From Reticulitermes speratus (taxonomy: Eukaryota; Arthropoda; Insecta; Blattodea; Rhinotermitidae): 64,000 nucleotides of DNA. The position numbers and the translations under genes are program-made. Position 1 is the stretch's first letter; the number at the start of each line of letters is the position of its first letter. Positions 34,244 through 45,837 of this stretch are shown here, piece by piece. Where the stretch lies: positions 32,320,743 to 32,384,742 of the forward strand of contig JAJKFL010000013.1 of the NCBI GenBank assembly GCA_021186555.1, read 5' to 3'. A model generated the notes under the pieces. It was not told where the DNA came from and made no database searches. It worked only from the letters and a program-made list of their open reading frames with translations.

Positions 34244-35640
34244 CAGTGGTATTCAACCTGGGGTATGCGTACCCCCGGGGGTTCGCGAACACATCTTAGG
34301 GGGTACGTAAAATTAAATATATATATATTTTTTCCATGATAAACACTGACTCTTCAGGGTCAGATTTAGGATTAGCCACCAGAGAACCGGACGTAAGGAC
34401 ATGCGATTTGGGAGTGCCATTTTTTTCTCTCTCTCTATCATCTATGCGATTCTTATCTGGGCGACTAGTTTCATTTTGTTCCACATAGTACATATAATTT
34501 TGCTTTGCTAAAATACCTTTTTTCCTTTATTAATTTTTATATGTTAGGCATATATAATTAATCAATGTGAAAACCAACCACCCCAGGTTAAACGAAATGT
34601 TGTAAGGCATGTGTAATTAGGGCAGTGTGAAAACCAGGAAACAGCGCAAATTGTTGAACCAGCAAGTATGTGAAGAAACCTTGTAGAGTTTATAAGGAAA
34701 TAATTATGCTGATCAAAGGTGGTTGCGACGCTTTAAACGAGGTCGCTAAGTGGCAAAACGCTGACATCAATTGCGAGTGCAATGCGAATGCGGAAGACTA
34801 TGAATATAAAAGAGTAGCCAAAAGTTAGGGAGGGGGTCTTTTCGTCTTTTGTCATCATTCTACGTCGACCGTCGTCGTTCCGCTGGTTGCCGAGACCGAG
34901 GTGTATCTTGGTCACGAACCACGAGGAGACCACATCATCATCATCCCGAGGGGGACCAACCGATCCAGAGATGGAGGCCAACTCAGCGCTGCTCATATTA
35001 ACCATCGTGTCAATTTCACGAGGTAGGAAGGTTTATTTTTCGAGACACTAATGTCCCTGGTGGTTAGGTTGGTTGGGTTAATAAGCGGAACTGAAGCAAA
35101 TATGCCGTTGTCGCCTCGTCCTTACTATGGAAATTAATGTAACTTTTTAGAATTGATAATATTGTTTTAGTAAATTAATATATACAGCATACTACTCTTT
35201 ACCCCCTTAAGAAACCCATTCGCTCCGAAAACCCGAGAAATATAATCGTAGAGACCGACCTCCCGCGGCCTCTGCGTCCTTTTATTATTAAATACATATA
35301 CGGGAGGTGGTGGCACGCTACCGGATCGGGTTTCGGGACTCTAGGCCCTGACGCCAGGTTCTAAGCTTAATGCGCCCCAGGGAACGATCGTTTGAATCAG
35401 TTGGGAATTTCGGAGGATCGAACCTTGCGGCACAACAGTTATTTAATAGCTTGATTCTCCTTTTTCTCATTTAAAACTTATTATGTAATACATTAATTTG
35501 GATGTAATTTATTTAACTTATTTTAGATGTAGATTATAGATTATGTATAACTTGAATTATGCAAGAACAACTTTGGGGGTACAAAGTCGAAGAGAAATGA
35601 TATCTGGGGGTACGGCACCAAAAAACGTTGAATACCACTG
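34244..35640. mobile_element. non-autonomous hAT-like element with nested insertion
   Basis: Both ends read CAGTGGTATTCAAC (inverted), followed by G- and C-rich blocks (GGGGGTACG at both sides). The flanking 8 bases GACTAGAC (34236-34243) and GATTAGTT (35641-35648) are a worn target duplication. Ends of the CAGTGGTTCTCAACC kind are known from the hAT superfamily. Without the insert at 34542-35437 the element would be about 0.5 kb, i.e. a MITE. No transposase. Confidence 0.75.
34542..35437 (+). repeat. 0.9-kb LTR-like dispersed repeat, copy 1
   Basis: Nearly identical to 43133-44025 in the same orientation. In this copy the ends are TGTT and AACA, and GTTA occurs at 34543-34546 and again at 35438-35441. 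The exact boundary is therefore either TGTT...AACA or a GGCATAT...ACA unit with a 4-bp GTTA duplication. Inside are a TATA box (TATAAAAG, 34805-34812), GC-rich leader, and at 34971 an ATG opening a 17-codon signal-peptide-like stretch (MEANSALLILTIVSISR) that ends in a GTAGG splice donor at 35023. It may be a solo LTR with a leader exon, or a captured promoter. No polymerase genes are nearby. Confidence 0.6.
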
Positions 35641-35648
35641 GATTAGTT

Positions 35649-36312
35649 AGGGGTCTTGACCTATACTAGATGACTGTGGTCTAGACTGACCTTTTATTGC
35701 ACCCATTTTACCTCGTTAACTTCATCAAACCTATGTATAATTAACTGCAAACTAAGGTACCTGTTGAACGAAGAAAGGTACAAAATTCTTGGACTTAAGT
35801 GAGACAAGGTTCAGTTGAAACATGACCCAAATCCCATCGAGTACATTGTGTATCGTTCTTTTAGGAAAAATGCATCTAATGCACCGCACATGGGTGGGAG
35901 GGGGGGGGGCAAATTAATAAAGCACGCATGTCAAAGAGAATCTGACTATATTCTTTCAAATGTTTCTATCTAGAGAAAGTCTTTTTCTTAATTTCAAATT
36001 AGTAACTTGTAGCTTAGTAGGTCTATAACTACAAATAACATGATTATTCCCTCTACCTACACCGCATTTATCACAGTGCATGACGAAGATTTTTCTTAAG
36101 ATTCGGTTGGCTGTAAATTGGTGTGTCGGTTCGTCGTAAATTGGTGTGTGGAACAAAGAACTGGCCTGTGCTTTTTCAAAGCAACGCCAGCAATTCCAAA
36201 TTGTGACGTGTAGACTGCAGAGAAAACACAGCATTCTGTAGTATCATTACTTCTGATCTATGAGAGCTGTTAATTCGTTCTTTATTCCAATAACACCTTA
36301 AACTCTGCGCAA
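35649..36312. other. unassigned spacer
   Basis: No gene or repeat recognised. A G9 run lies near 35900. Confidence 0.4.
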
Positions 36313-36484
36313 GATGTGAGTGGCCAACATTTGGTCCTTGACGCTTCACCACAGGGAAACAACCCCGTACCCATTGAGTAGGAGGTTAGGTGGGCACCAG
36401 AGATGGTCTGGACTTTTTGGAATTCGAGCCTCGGAACGTCAAGCTGTACAATATTCTCTACACCAATTACGCTATACCGGCTCC
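36313..36484 (-). mobile_element. tRNA-derived SINE, antisense
   Basis: The reverse strand reads GGGAGCCGGTATAGCGTAATT with an A box TAGCGTAATTGG and a B box GGCTCGAATTCC about 40 nt further. The body has a truncated version of the block seen at 25466 (GGGAAACAACCCCGTACCC). It is diverged from the duplicated copies. Confidence 0.65.
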
Positions 36485-36779
36485 CGAATGATTACGATGA
36501 TGACGAGAGTACATAATGTAGCCCTACAACAAAATAATAATAATATAAACAACTCCATATTACGTCGAATCGTGGAGTTCCGGGCATGGTTTGGATGCTT
36601 TCCGTTCAAATATTGGGACTACGGGCAAGGTTCGTACAGATTTCACCCATATAACTAAAACTGCAAGTGTGGAAAAAAGAACAATCCTCAAACAATTATG
36701 GGATTTGCATTCATTTTAAGGCAATAATAATTGCACAGATTATCCCAAAAATATGTATATATTATTTATTACTGGAAGT
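36485..36779. other. unassigned spacer
   Basis: Short stretch with an AAT-rich run at about 36530. Nothing recognised. Confidence 0.3.
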
Positions 36780-37560
36780 GGGTTTATATCCGGTGGCAGT
36801 GGCACTACAATGACATACATCACAAAAAATAACACACAACACTCAAAACAAACACAACACAAACTACAAAAACAATAAAACACACATACTACAAAAAGAA
36901 AGTGTAGCTAAGCCTAAGAAAAACTAACGTAGATGAATCAGAGTTAAAAGTAATTAGGTATACAAAGCAATGAGTCAACCATACTACACAAAAATAAAAT
37001 TCCATATCTTGAAGTGATGCCACACATTTCACCAGGACCTTCACTTCAGTCCACATCACTACGCTTATATACACTTCACGGCACCACCCGTTTTGCCTCA
37101 CACTTCACTTCACTGCATTATTAGATGATTTTCCCCACACTTCTATACCCTTCACTTCACCTCACTTATCACTTTCCTAACATCCTTCCTAAAATTACTC
37201 GGCTTACAGGGGAAAGTCCCTAAAGCATCTGCAGGTAGTTGGTTCCAGAGTTGGTCAGTGCTATTTACAAAGTAAAATTTCCCGATATCCGTCCTTTGTT
37301 TCCTGTTCCTAATTTTCCTAATTTCCCTGCGCAGATAGTGTGGCCTTTGTAATCTGTCACCTAAAACTTCCAAACTCTTTCTCCAGTGTACGCTTTGAAG
37401 AGAGCACATAAGCGTGCTAACTTTCTGCGCTGCGCCAAAGTTTCCCAGTTCGAATCGGTCGTATGATTTGCAAATTTAGCCGCTTTCTGTTGTACCCGGT
37501 CTAACGCATTTATCTGTCCCTCCCTGTATGGATCCACGTAGGAATATATATGCAGAAACA
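36780..37560 (-). pseudogene. CR1/Jockey-type LINE, C-terminal reverse-transcriptase tail
   Basis: The reverse strand reads DPYREGQINALDRVQQKAAK, then NWETLAQRRKVSTL, RLQRPHYL and KIRNRKQRTDIGKFYFVN, ending LWNQLPADALGTFPCKPSNF and a stop at 37152. This is the typical C-terminus of an insect LINE whose 3' UTR would run to about 36780. One frame break lies near 37410. The 5' part, including the reverse transcriptase core, is absent. Confidence 0.8.
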
Positions 37561-38939
37561 GTAAACATGGTACAGGCAGTCTTTGCCCTGAACAAAACTG
37601 TTCCGACTTAACGCCGACAAATTTTGATGACCAAACATTCGTGAACTTTATCCGGATTCGGTAACGTTGTTTCCACTGCTAGCTGTTGGAATTAAGCCCC
37701 AGAATGGGTGGGTCAGTTTTTCGTAGTCGCTCCTTCGAAAGTTGTTTCGTTCTCTCACATCGCGATTTGCAGGAACCCCAAAGGTAAACAAGGACTGCCT
37801 ATATTTTTGTTTAATTGGCACAAGGTCTTTCCTCTACTGCTGCGCCGAGCACGGCACCTTTAACGCATAGATAGCAGGTAAGCCGCCGGGGTAACCCCGT
37901 GACAGCGGCAGCGCTCAGATCATAAATTAAAGAAACGCAAGCTGTAATTGCCAGTAATTAAGCTAATTCTAGTAAACATGCAGTAGGGCAAAAATACAAA
38001 ACAATGGGTATTGAAGAACCTGCGCCATTTGTGGCAATGGAAATTAATGTGGCCCTGGTTAGTGTCCTGATGCATCAACACAATTCCTCAAATTACCGTT
38101 CCTAAAACCACCAGTTTGTGAACCTCAATAACGGATATTGCGCCTACCACGATAACACGGCCTTCAGCATCACGAACAATCCAGATGTTCGAGGAACAAA
38201 ACTATGCTTGTTGATCACGTGTGTGGGGCCACAAAAAGCAACGTGCATTGGTGGCTACACATAGGTTTTGGTGTTCATTTGTTGCACCGCTTGAAGGCCA
38301 ATCACTCTACAGATACAAATGTGTGTAAGAATGGGCGTGCTCATATAAATATTCGTAATACAGAATATCTCAAAGAAAGTTCACATCCTTCATAAAGTTA
38401 ACATTGTGCGTTAATTTCACGTCGTAACAAAAATTCACGTAAGTAGGGGTTATAGCGGAACGATAAAACCCCGAATTACAGGCAGCAACATACCTTTAGA
38501 TCAAATCCACAAACAATATCAATGTTTATGACGTATTAACACGTAGATGATTCATTTGCAAGCAATTTCCGACGAGAAAGCCCTGTTAAGTTTAAAAAGG
38601 TCCGAGGTTAAAGCAGACAGAATAATTACAATACGGAGACACAATAAACACAGTAAAGCATTAATAAGGAGACTTCACGATTAACACTAAAATAACTCCT
38701 GATTTTTGGTTTCCAAAGTGTTGATTTTGGGGGTTCTGCTCCTCTGGGTTCCACGCTGAGTAGCAGGGCTATCGAACCCGACGTTTCGAAGAAATGTCAC
38801 AATCGAGGGTTCTGGAGTCCTACAATAGCCATTCTTTAAAAATGAAGTCACTAAGTGCCTTCGGAATGTCAGAAACGTTTCTCACAGCAACAACACACAA
38901 GACATGACTACATGTGAGGCAATGACGTATTAAGCATGG
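37561..38939. other. unassigned spacer between duplication copies
   Basis: GC content is somewhat higher around 37700-37920. No exon, tRNA or known repeat was recognised. Confidence 0.35.
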
Positions 38940-40292
38940 AACTTGCCATAGGCCCTATCACAAACTGACAGCATCAGTTCAAGGCCAGCACGTTGGTGTG
39001 TAGGTATAAGGTGGAGGTACGGCTTCTCTCTTCACAGAAGAATTTCACGTCGCCAGGAATTGCCTGCAGACTTCGAGAACGTTGTTGCCTTTCAGCGACT
39101 TGTGATTGGACTTCGAAAAACGAACTATTACATCCTCAGTCATATAGGGAACACCGCTGAAAGGCCAATGCACTCTGATCTGTCGTCAAACCACACTGTT
39201 GATGGCGTCGTGGCAAATTCTTTGAGTATATCTGGTAATGAAAAGATGCGAGTAACAATCTTTTCTGCAGTATCAGATGGTAGAAAGTTGCCACCATGCG
39301 TTGTTCTGTCACAAAACAATGCCTAAGGAGCAACTCCCTAGAAGAAGCACTATTGCCAACACAAATGTGGGATGACCAATGAACTTAAAAAGAATTGTTG
39401 GCAGTTGTGTGGAACACAGGGCCAGGGTTGATCCTGTTAAAATGTGAGATGGTTTAAGGCATAACTAACACCAGAAATAAAATCCACCATTACTGGTAGT
39501 TCCATAAACACATACCTGGGGGCGATGACCTCACAACTGCTGGTGCTATATGTTGTGATGAACAAACCGTTCAAAGACGCCTAACAAACTGCGTGGCGAG
39601 TGCCTCTTCACAGATGAGCATGCTATGACCCAGCTAGAGGAATCCAGATGCCCAGAGGGAAAATCTTTTTCAGTGCATTACCACAGCATGAAGGGGCATC
39701 ACACCAGAAGTGACTGTGAAGGCTTTTAGACAGTAGTACCTCGCTTTAAAGCCCTTTTCAATTATATTCATGTTTATTATTTTTGGCGCTTGCCTTGCTC
39801 TTGCAGTAATGTGCACATCAGCTGAGTTTTATATTTATTATTCTTACTTTCACATCGTTTTTATCGAACTAGCTCTATTGCCCACTTAATATATGATAGT
39901 GTAAACATGTTTAAGGCTTTTATATGCACTAGCAAGTGAAAAAGAGCATGTGATTGTGAGGTATGCCACTAAGCACAGTATATCCACTGCAATAAATGGT
40001 GATGACATGTCGTTGATGTAACACGAGGAGGCCAGGAATGTTACCAACAAGTGTGAGGAAGATGAAGGCACTGAACGTGAAGATAGACACCCTACGAACA
40101 GTGAAGCTAGTGAGAGACACTGATTTATAAAGGTACACAGAATCAAACATGTCTTATGTATTAACTGTATGAAAACAGTATTAAAATATTTGTTGGTGTT
40201 AGGGGGTCATCTTGCATTTGGACAAATACATTTTTCCTTTGGAAGACATGTTTTATTTGGGGGTCACGTTACATTCGATTAAATATGGTATA
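38940..40292 (+). pseudogene. pogo/Tigger transposase remnant (copy B, left)
   Basis: Opens near QFKAS-like sequence, then LPADFENVVAFQRLVIGLRK, LSSNHTVDGVVANSL and GNEKMRVTIFSAVSDGRKLP in one frame to 39326. Further broken pieces include LTPEIKSTITGSS and VVMNKPFKDA at 39549. The order is that of the DDE domain of pogo/Tigger transposases. The 3' end GGGGGTCACG...TATGGTA lies at about 40258-40292. Duplication copy B begins inside it at 39548. Confidence 0.82.
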
Positions 40293-40449
40293 TTTTCAGA
40301 CATAACAACAAAGTTTCAAGCTGCAAACAGTTTTGTCTGTAATTTTCATACGTACCATAATGCAAAAGGAACAACTGTTTCAACATCAACTCTCACATAC
40401 CCAGCTGCAACTTTTAAATACATACTGATAGGCACAAAACATTTTACTT

Positions 40450-41779
40450 TTATTTTAATGTTACAGTGTTCAGACTAAACGTTGGCTCCCCACTATGAAC
40501 ACGCTTATGTTTCATCAGCTTACTCTTGTGACCAAATGCCTTGTTACACACATCACAGCAAAAGGGCCGCTCTCCACTATGTACCTGCTTATGTTTCATC
40601 AGATTACCCTTTTGACCAAATGCCTTGTTACATACATCACAACAAAAGGGCCGCAATCCACTATGTATCTGCATATTGTCACTAGATCACTCTTTCGACC
40701 AAACGCCTTCTTACACACATCACAGCAAAAGGGCCGCTCTCCACTATGTACCTGCTTATGTTTCATCAGATTACTCTTTTCACGAAACGTCTTATTGCAT
40801 ACATCACAGGAAAAGGGTCGCTCTCCACTATGTATCCGCTTATGATTCATCAGATTACTCTGTTGACCAAACGCCTTATTACATACATCACAGGAAAAGG
40901 GCCGCTCTCCACTATGTATCCGCTTATGTTTCATCAGATTACTCTGTTGACCAAATGCCTTGTTACATACATCACAGCAAAAGGGCCGCTCTCCACTGTG
41001 TATCCGCTTATGTTTCAACAGATCACTCTGTTGGCCAAATGCCTTGTTACATACATCACAGGAAAAGGGGCGCTCTCCACTGTGTATCCGCTTATGTCTC
41101 ATCAGAGTACTCTGTTCACAAAATGCCTTGTTACATACATCACAGGAAAAGGGCCGCTCTCCACTATGTACCTGCTTATGTTTCATCAGATTACTCTTTT
41201 CACCAAACTCCTTGTTACATACATCACAGGAAAAGGGCCGCTCTCCACTATGTATCCGCTTATGTGTCATCAGATGACTCTGTTGACCAAATGCCTTGTT
41301 ACATACATCACAGCAAAAGGGCCGCTCTCCACTATGTATCCGCTTATGTGTTATTAGATGACCCTGTTGGCCAAATGCCTTGTTACATACATCACAGGAA
41401 AAGGGCCGCTCTCCACTATGTATCCGCTTATGTGTCATCAGATGATTCTGTTGACCAAATGCCTTGTTACATACATCACAGGAAAAGGGGCGCTCTCGGC
41501 CATGTAACTGCATATGTGTCACTAGATCACTCTTTTGACCAAATTCCTTGTTACATCACAGCAAAAGGGCAGCTCTCCACTTTGTATCCGCTTATGTGTC
41601 ATCAGATGACTCTGTTGACCAAATGCCTTGTTACATACATCACAGGAAAAGGGGCGCTCTCCAATATGTATCCGCTTATGTCTCATCAGATTACTCTGTT
41701 GACCAAATGTCTTGTTACATACATCACAGGAAAAGGGACGCGCTCGACTACGTGCATAAGTCTGTTCATTCACTCTGCT
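40450..41779 (-). pseudogene. C2H2 zinc-finger exon, about 15 fingers, two frameshifts (copy B)
   Basis: The exon starts in phase 0 after TTTACCAG and reads SRVNEQTYARSRARPF, then about fifteen fingers CDVCNKAFGQ...L..HKRIH joined by SGERPF linkers, ending FSLNTVTLK and TAA. A 4-nt deletion in an ACAT tandem near 41555 (third finger) and a 1-nt deletion near 40676 (thirteenth finger) break the frame, leaving a 300-residue central frame of nine intact fingers. Upstream the exon at 42580-42769 ends in matching phase. The protein type is a nuclear DNA-binding factor. Possibly a pseudogene, or assembly indels. Confidence 0.88.
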
Positions 41780-42579
41780 CTGGTAAACAGATAAAAGATA
41801 CATATTAACATACATCTTAACAACAGTAAGTCTCAAGGCAGGTATGAATGTGATTATTAATTACTGCATTCAAAAAGCTGTATTTTACCTAATCACACCT
41901 TGTGACCAGCAATTTGGTATAATATGTGCTGTCAAAATAACAGGCCCCACAAACCTTTAAGATGCAGACATTTCAGTGTGGTACGTGAAATGTATTTTGG
42001 AACTTTTGTTTGAAGAATTAAACAAATGAAAGCTTTACTTATATCTTTGGCACAGCAAAACACAGCACATACCACAAAACACTCACAGCTATTTCTACAG
42101 ACTGTTCTCATTTTAATAATAATATGAAATACCTATGGCTGTACCCTAGCCACATCTGAATGTTTATGACTTTTATCTCTGGGCACACATGATAAAGTGT
42201 GCATGCATATTAGGTGCTTGACAGACAGAAATCTGTAATGTTATTATAGAAATAGCTCAGCATGGAGATGAATGCATGTCACAGAATTTCTTACATGATT
42301 TGAAAATTATGTGCAAGTTTAAGATACCTCAACATCATGTGTGTTAGCAGACTCAGCTTGACTACTTCTCTCCCACTGTAGTCCTGATTTCCTGTTGCTA
42401 AACCTGCAAAGGATCCTCATCTAATAACCAGCCACAGTGCTTCACCCTGAACAGTCATGATGGCAACCTACTCCTCCCCAAGTAAAATACCATGCAATGT
42501 GGCAATGTAGGCTTCTCACATGTGATGCTGTTTAACCTACCTAGCTGTATAATCCTAAACTCAAAGACATAAATCTTAC

Positions 42580-42769
42580 CTCAGGTTCCGTTTTTATCGT
42601 TTGAAATGGTATTGGCTCTGGATGTTCTTCCTCCTTTATATCAGTTGCCTCTTCAACTTTTATATCTATGATCTCATTTCTATCATCAGGCGACCTCAGG
42701 CATGTCTCACTACATGAAACAGGGCCACTTCTCAGTGAATCCACACAGTTCTGTAAAACCATCGCACTA
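42580..42769 (-). CDS. leader exon of zinc-finger gene (copy B)
   Basis: Acceptor GGTTTCAG, donor GAG then GTAAGA, ending in phase 0 and so joining in frame to the finger exon. The first ATG at 42762 gives MVLQNCVDSLRSGPVSC, then a DDRNEIIDIKVEEATDIKE block and IKTEPE. The acidic IKVEE/IKTEPE motifs include a SUMO-site-like pattern seen in leader exons of insect C2H2 proteins. Upstream sequence is open, so the true start could lie in an earlier exon. Confidence 0.65.
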
Positions 42770-43132
42770 CTGAAACCACAGCTGAGATCTCTCACTACAT
42801 TTTAAAACAAGCATAAAACAGAAACTTGACCTGTCATTTCCCACAGCAAACATAAATTGATGGAATGAGACCCTGTGCATTATTACAGCAACTGAAAATA
42901 AAGTGAAAACAGTGACAAGAAATCTGAAGGCTAAATTTTCTGCGGACTTTGATGAATCAAGTAACATATAAATATACTTAAGTAGGCTTTAGCTCATAAT
43001 GCATCATTTTTACAAAGTATTTTCCCCCCAATAGTTTAAAAAGAGCACAAGTTAAACCACATAATAAAAAGGGGGATTAATATAACATACAGAACGACAG
43101 ACTTATATCCTTTATAATGTAGTGACATTTAT
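42770..43132. other. zinc-finger gene intron, unassigned
   Basis: AT-rich. No repeat recognised before the LTR-like element. Confidence 0.35.
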
Positions 43133-44025
43133 GGCATATATAATTAATCAATGTGAAAACCAACCACCCCAGGTTAAACGAAATGTTGTAAGGCATGTGT
43201 AATTAGGACAGTGTGAAAACCAGGAAACAGCGCAAAGTGTTGAACCAGCATGTATGTGAAGAAACCTTGTAGAGTTTATAAGGAAATAATTATGCTGATC
43301 AAAGGTGGTTGCGACGCTTTAAACGAGGTCGCTAAGTGGCAAAACGCTGACATCAATTGGAGTGCAATGCGAATGCGGAAGACTATGAATATAAAAGAGT
43401 AGCCAAAAGTTAGGGAGGGTGTCTTTTCGTCTTTTGTCATCACTCTACGTCGACCGTCGTCTTTCCGCTGGTTGCCGAGACCGAGGTGTATCTCGGTCAC
43501 GAACCACGAGGAGACCGCATCATCATCATCCCGAGGGGGACCAACCGGTCCAGAGATGGAGGCCAACACAGCGCTGCTCATATTAACCATCGTGTCAATT
43601 TCACGAGGTAGGAAGGTTTATTTTTCGAGACACTAATGTCCCTGGTGGTTTGGTTGGTTGGGTTAATATGCGGAACTGAAGCAAATATGCCGTTGTCGCC
43701 TCGTCCTTACTATGGAAATTAATGTAACTTTTTAGAATTGATAATATTGTTTTTAGTAAATTAATATATACAGCATACTACTCTTTGCCCCCTTAAGAAA
43801 CCCATTCGCTCCAAAAAAACCCGAGAAATATAACCGTAGAGACCGACCTCCCGCGGCCTCTGCGTCCTTTTATTATTAAATACATATACGGGAGGTGGTG
43901 GCACGCTACCGGATCGGGTTTCGGGACTCTAAGCCCTGACGCCCGGTTCTAAGCTTAATGCGCCCCAGGGAACGATCGTTCGAATCAGTTGGGAATTTCG
44001 GAGGATCGAACCTTGCGGCACAACA
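43133..44025 (+). repeat. 0.9-kb LTR-like dispersed repeat, copy 2
   Basis: Matches 34547-35437 almost base for base, including the TATA box, the ATG at 43556 opening MEANTALLILTIVSISR (one residue changed from copy 1) and the splice donor. It starts (T)GGCATATATAATT and ends GGCACAACA. No clear target duplication here. It lies between two leader exons of the minus-strand zinc-finger gene. Confidence 0.6.
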
Positions 44026-45300
44026 TCCTTTAACTGTTTTTTAATAACTCTTCATAGAAGTAATGTATAATAGGATAAAACATTTTGTATTAAAAGATGA
44101 GATCATACAGATGCCCAGAAATATTTCAGACAACACAGATCAACAGCGACAGCATTACATTCTTTTCTTGGAATTATACAGGGCTTCACTGACAGGGGCA
44201 CAAATTCACATTCCATGTTCCATTTTTATCTGATAAAAGCATATGATTTTATATATCATGGAATCTTACTGGCTGAAGTAGTTTCTTATGGCATAGGACA
44301 ACAAACTTCACAATTTATACCTATTGTACTCAAAAAACTTAGTCGCAATAAACAAGAGTGACGGAAATGTCTACACAATAATTCTGCTTCTTCTTTTACA
44401 GAAATGAATCATGGAGTGCTGAAAGGAGAAGACACTTTTGTTTGCGGACAACCACCTGGTTACTTAAATGACAAAGATATCATTAAGCATTAAATTATGA
44501 ACGCTATGGAGGAGACACAGTCATGGTTTCATACAAACATTCTTATGACAAATACAGAACAAACAACAGCAATGTCACTGCATACCAGATCAAACAGAAA
44601 TGTGTTAAAACAGCACAACTATCTTATATTATGGGTACTGCCTATAAATCTGAACCCAAATTTCTAGGCATACACATTTTTGAAGATACAAAATCGGATG
44701 TTCATATTCAGTGACTGAACTAAAATCTGACCAAGGTTAGTTACAATAGGAAGTTCTTTGAGGAAGTAAAGAACCCACATTTCATAAGAAGTATCTACTA
44801 TTTTACTTACTTTGAAGCTCATCTCAGATACAATTTAAATTTCTGGTGATAGTGAATGTACTGAAATCTTTAAACTGCAAAAGCGGGTAATGAAAACTAT
44901 CCTCCTGATAAATGCCACTCTCTTAGGTCCAAATATTCCCCTCAGCACCCTGTTTTCAAATACCCTCAACACACGTTCTTACATATATCTGTTGAAAAGA
45001 CAACCGATAAATGCACTAATTTTATGTAGTATATACACTATACAATAGCTATTGTATAGTGTATATACTACATAAAATTAGTGCATTTGTCGGTTGTCTT
45101 TTCAACAGATATATATTAATACAATGCACGGTGAACAAAAAACACGTTCTTACATTCAGGTGACTTACCAAATTTCAAATTCATGCATAACAACACGAAC
45201 ACAAAATATTCTGAACTGAATGGTAGGCAGCAGGCAAAGCCTTTACTTAGTCTGCTGTCATTTCTTCATAAATGTGGTTCCTTTTTAGATTGTCTTAGTA
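44026..45300 (+). pseudogene. CR1/L2-type LINE reverse-transcriptase fragment, interrupted
   Basis: Broken frames read KAYDFIYHGILLAEVVSYGI, then MNHGVLKGEDTF, TTAMSLHTRSNRNVL, YKSEPKFLGIHIFEDTKSDV, IFKLQKRVMKTILLI and NTRSYIQV. These are reverse-transcriptase motifs 4-7 and the thumb of a CR1/L2-like LINE in order. Many stops. A palindromic insert at 44985-45141 splits the LNTRSYI segment. Confidence 0.72.
44983..45141. repeat. near-perfect 132-bp palindrome inserted with 14-bp target duplication
   Basis: 44983-45114 is an inverted repeat with 66-bp arms, no spacer (centre AG/CT at 45048/45049) and a single mismatch. It is followed by a short tail ending GTGAACAAAAA. ACACGTTCTTACAT flanks the insert at 44971-44984 and 45142-45155. 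A tail rich in A and a 14-bp duplication point to target-primed reverse transcription. Confidence 0.9.
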
Positions 45301-45518
45301 TTTCATCGAATTAATCTTAAAACAGACAACAAATTGGACAAGTATTGTATAAGCTACATACCACAAAAAACAATATTCGTGAGACATTTTCAAAGTAACT
45401 CTTCACAACTGATTTATCAGAGTCCAAATTTTTCATGCAGACAGACACACAGAGAAGCATGCATTCAAGGATATCTGTACAATGTGCATAACACTGAATA
45501 CACAGACATACAACTTAC
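45301..45518. other. unassigned intron sequence
   Basis: Nothing recognised between the LINE fragment and the second leader exon. Confidence 0.3.
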
Positions 45519-45677
45519 TGCAGGTTGTGGAGATGATGATGGCTCTCTACACTCTTCCACTTCTATATCTGCGATCCCTTCAACTTTTATACCAACAACC
45601 TGATTTCTATCATCAGATGATGTCAGACATAACTCAGCACATGAAGGAGGTTTACTTTTCAGTACAGCCATACGGTT
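45519..45677 (-). CDS. second leader exon, paralogue of 42580-42769
   Basis: Acceptor TTTTTACAG, donor GCA then GTAAGT, ending in phase 0. It reads NRMAVLKSKPPSCAELCL, DDRNQVVGIKVEGIADIEVE and ends SSSPQPA. It matches the nearer exon position by position in the SC..C/ELCL..SDDRN and IKVE blocks. It could be an alternative leader exon for the same finger exon, or a relic of a neighbouring zinc-finger gene. Confidence 0.55.
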
Positions 45678-45837
45678 CTGTAAAAACACGATACACCTGA
45701 AATCATGGCTGTACTTACTAATTACATACAATATGAGACTTTATTAAAACAATTTGGCATTTTATCAAACTGAAGATAGCTGATGTTTACATATTTACTT
45801 CACAACAACATTCAAAATCATTACCAACAAACAAATT

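Noticed and set aside
34733..35005. 90-codon minus-strand frame, repeated at 43276-43590, as a gene
   Set aside because: It overlaps the TATA box and mini-exon on the other strand, has no recognisable domain, and its two copies differ in length and frame at both ends.
40625..41794. 389-codon plus-strand frame and two others antisense to the zinc fingers (also at 21670-22528)
   Set aside because: They mirror the 84-bp periodicity of the finger exon on the other strand ([13 protein letters not shown] repeats). The minus strand carries the conserved C2H2 ligands and linkers.
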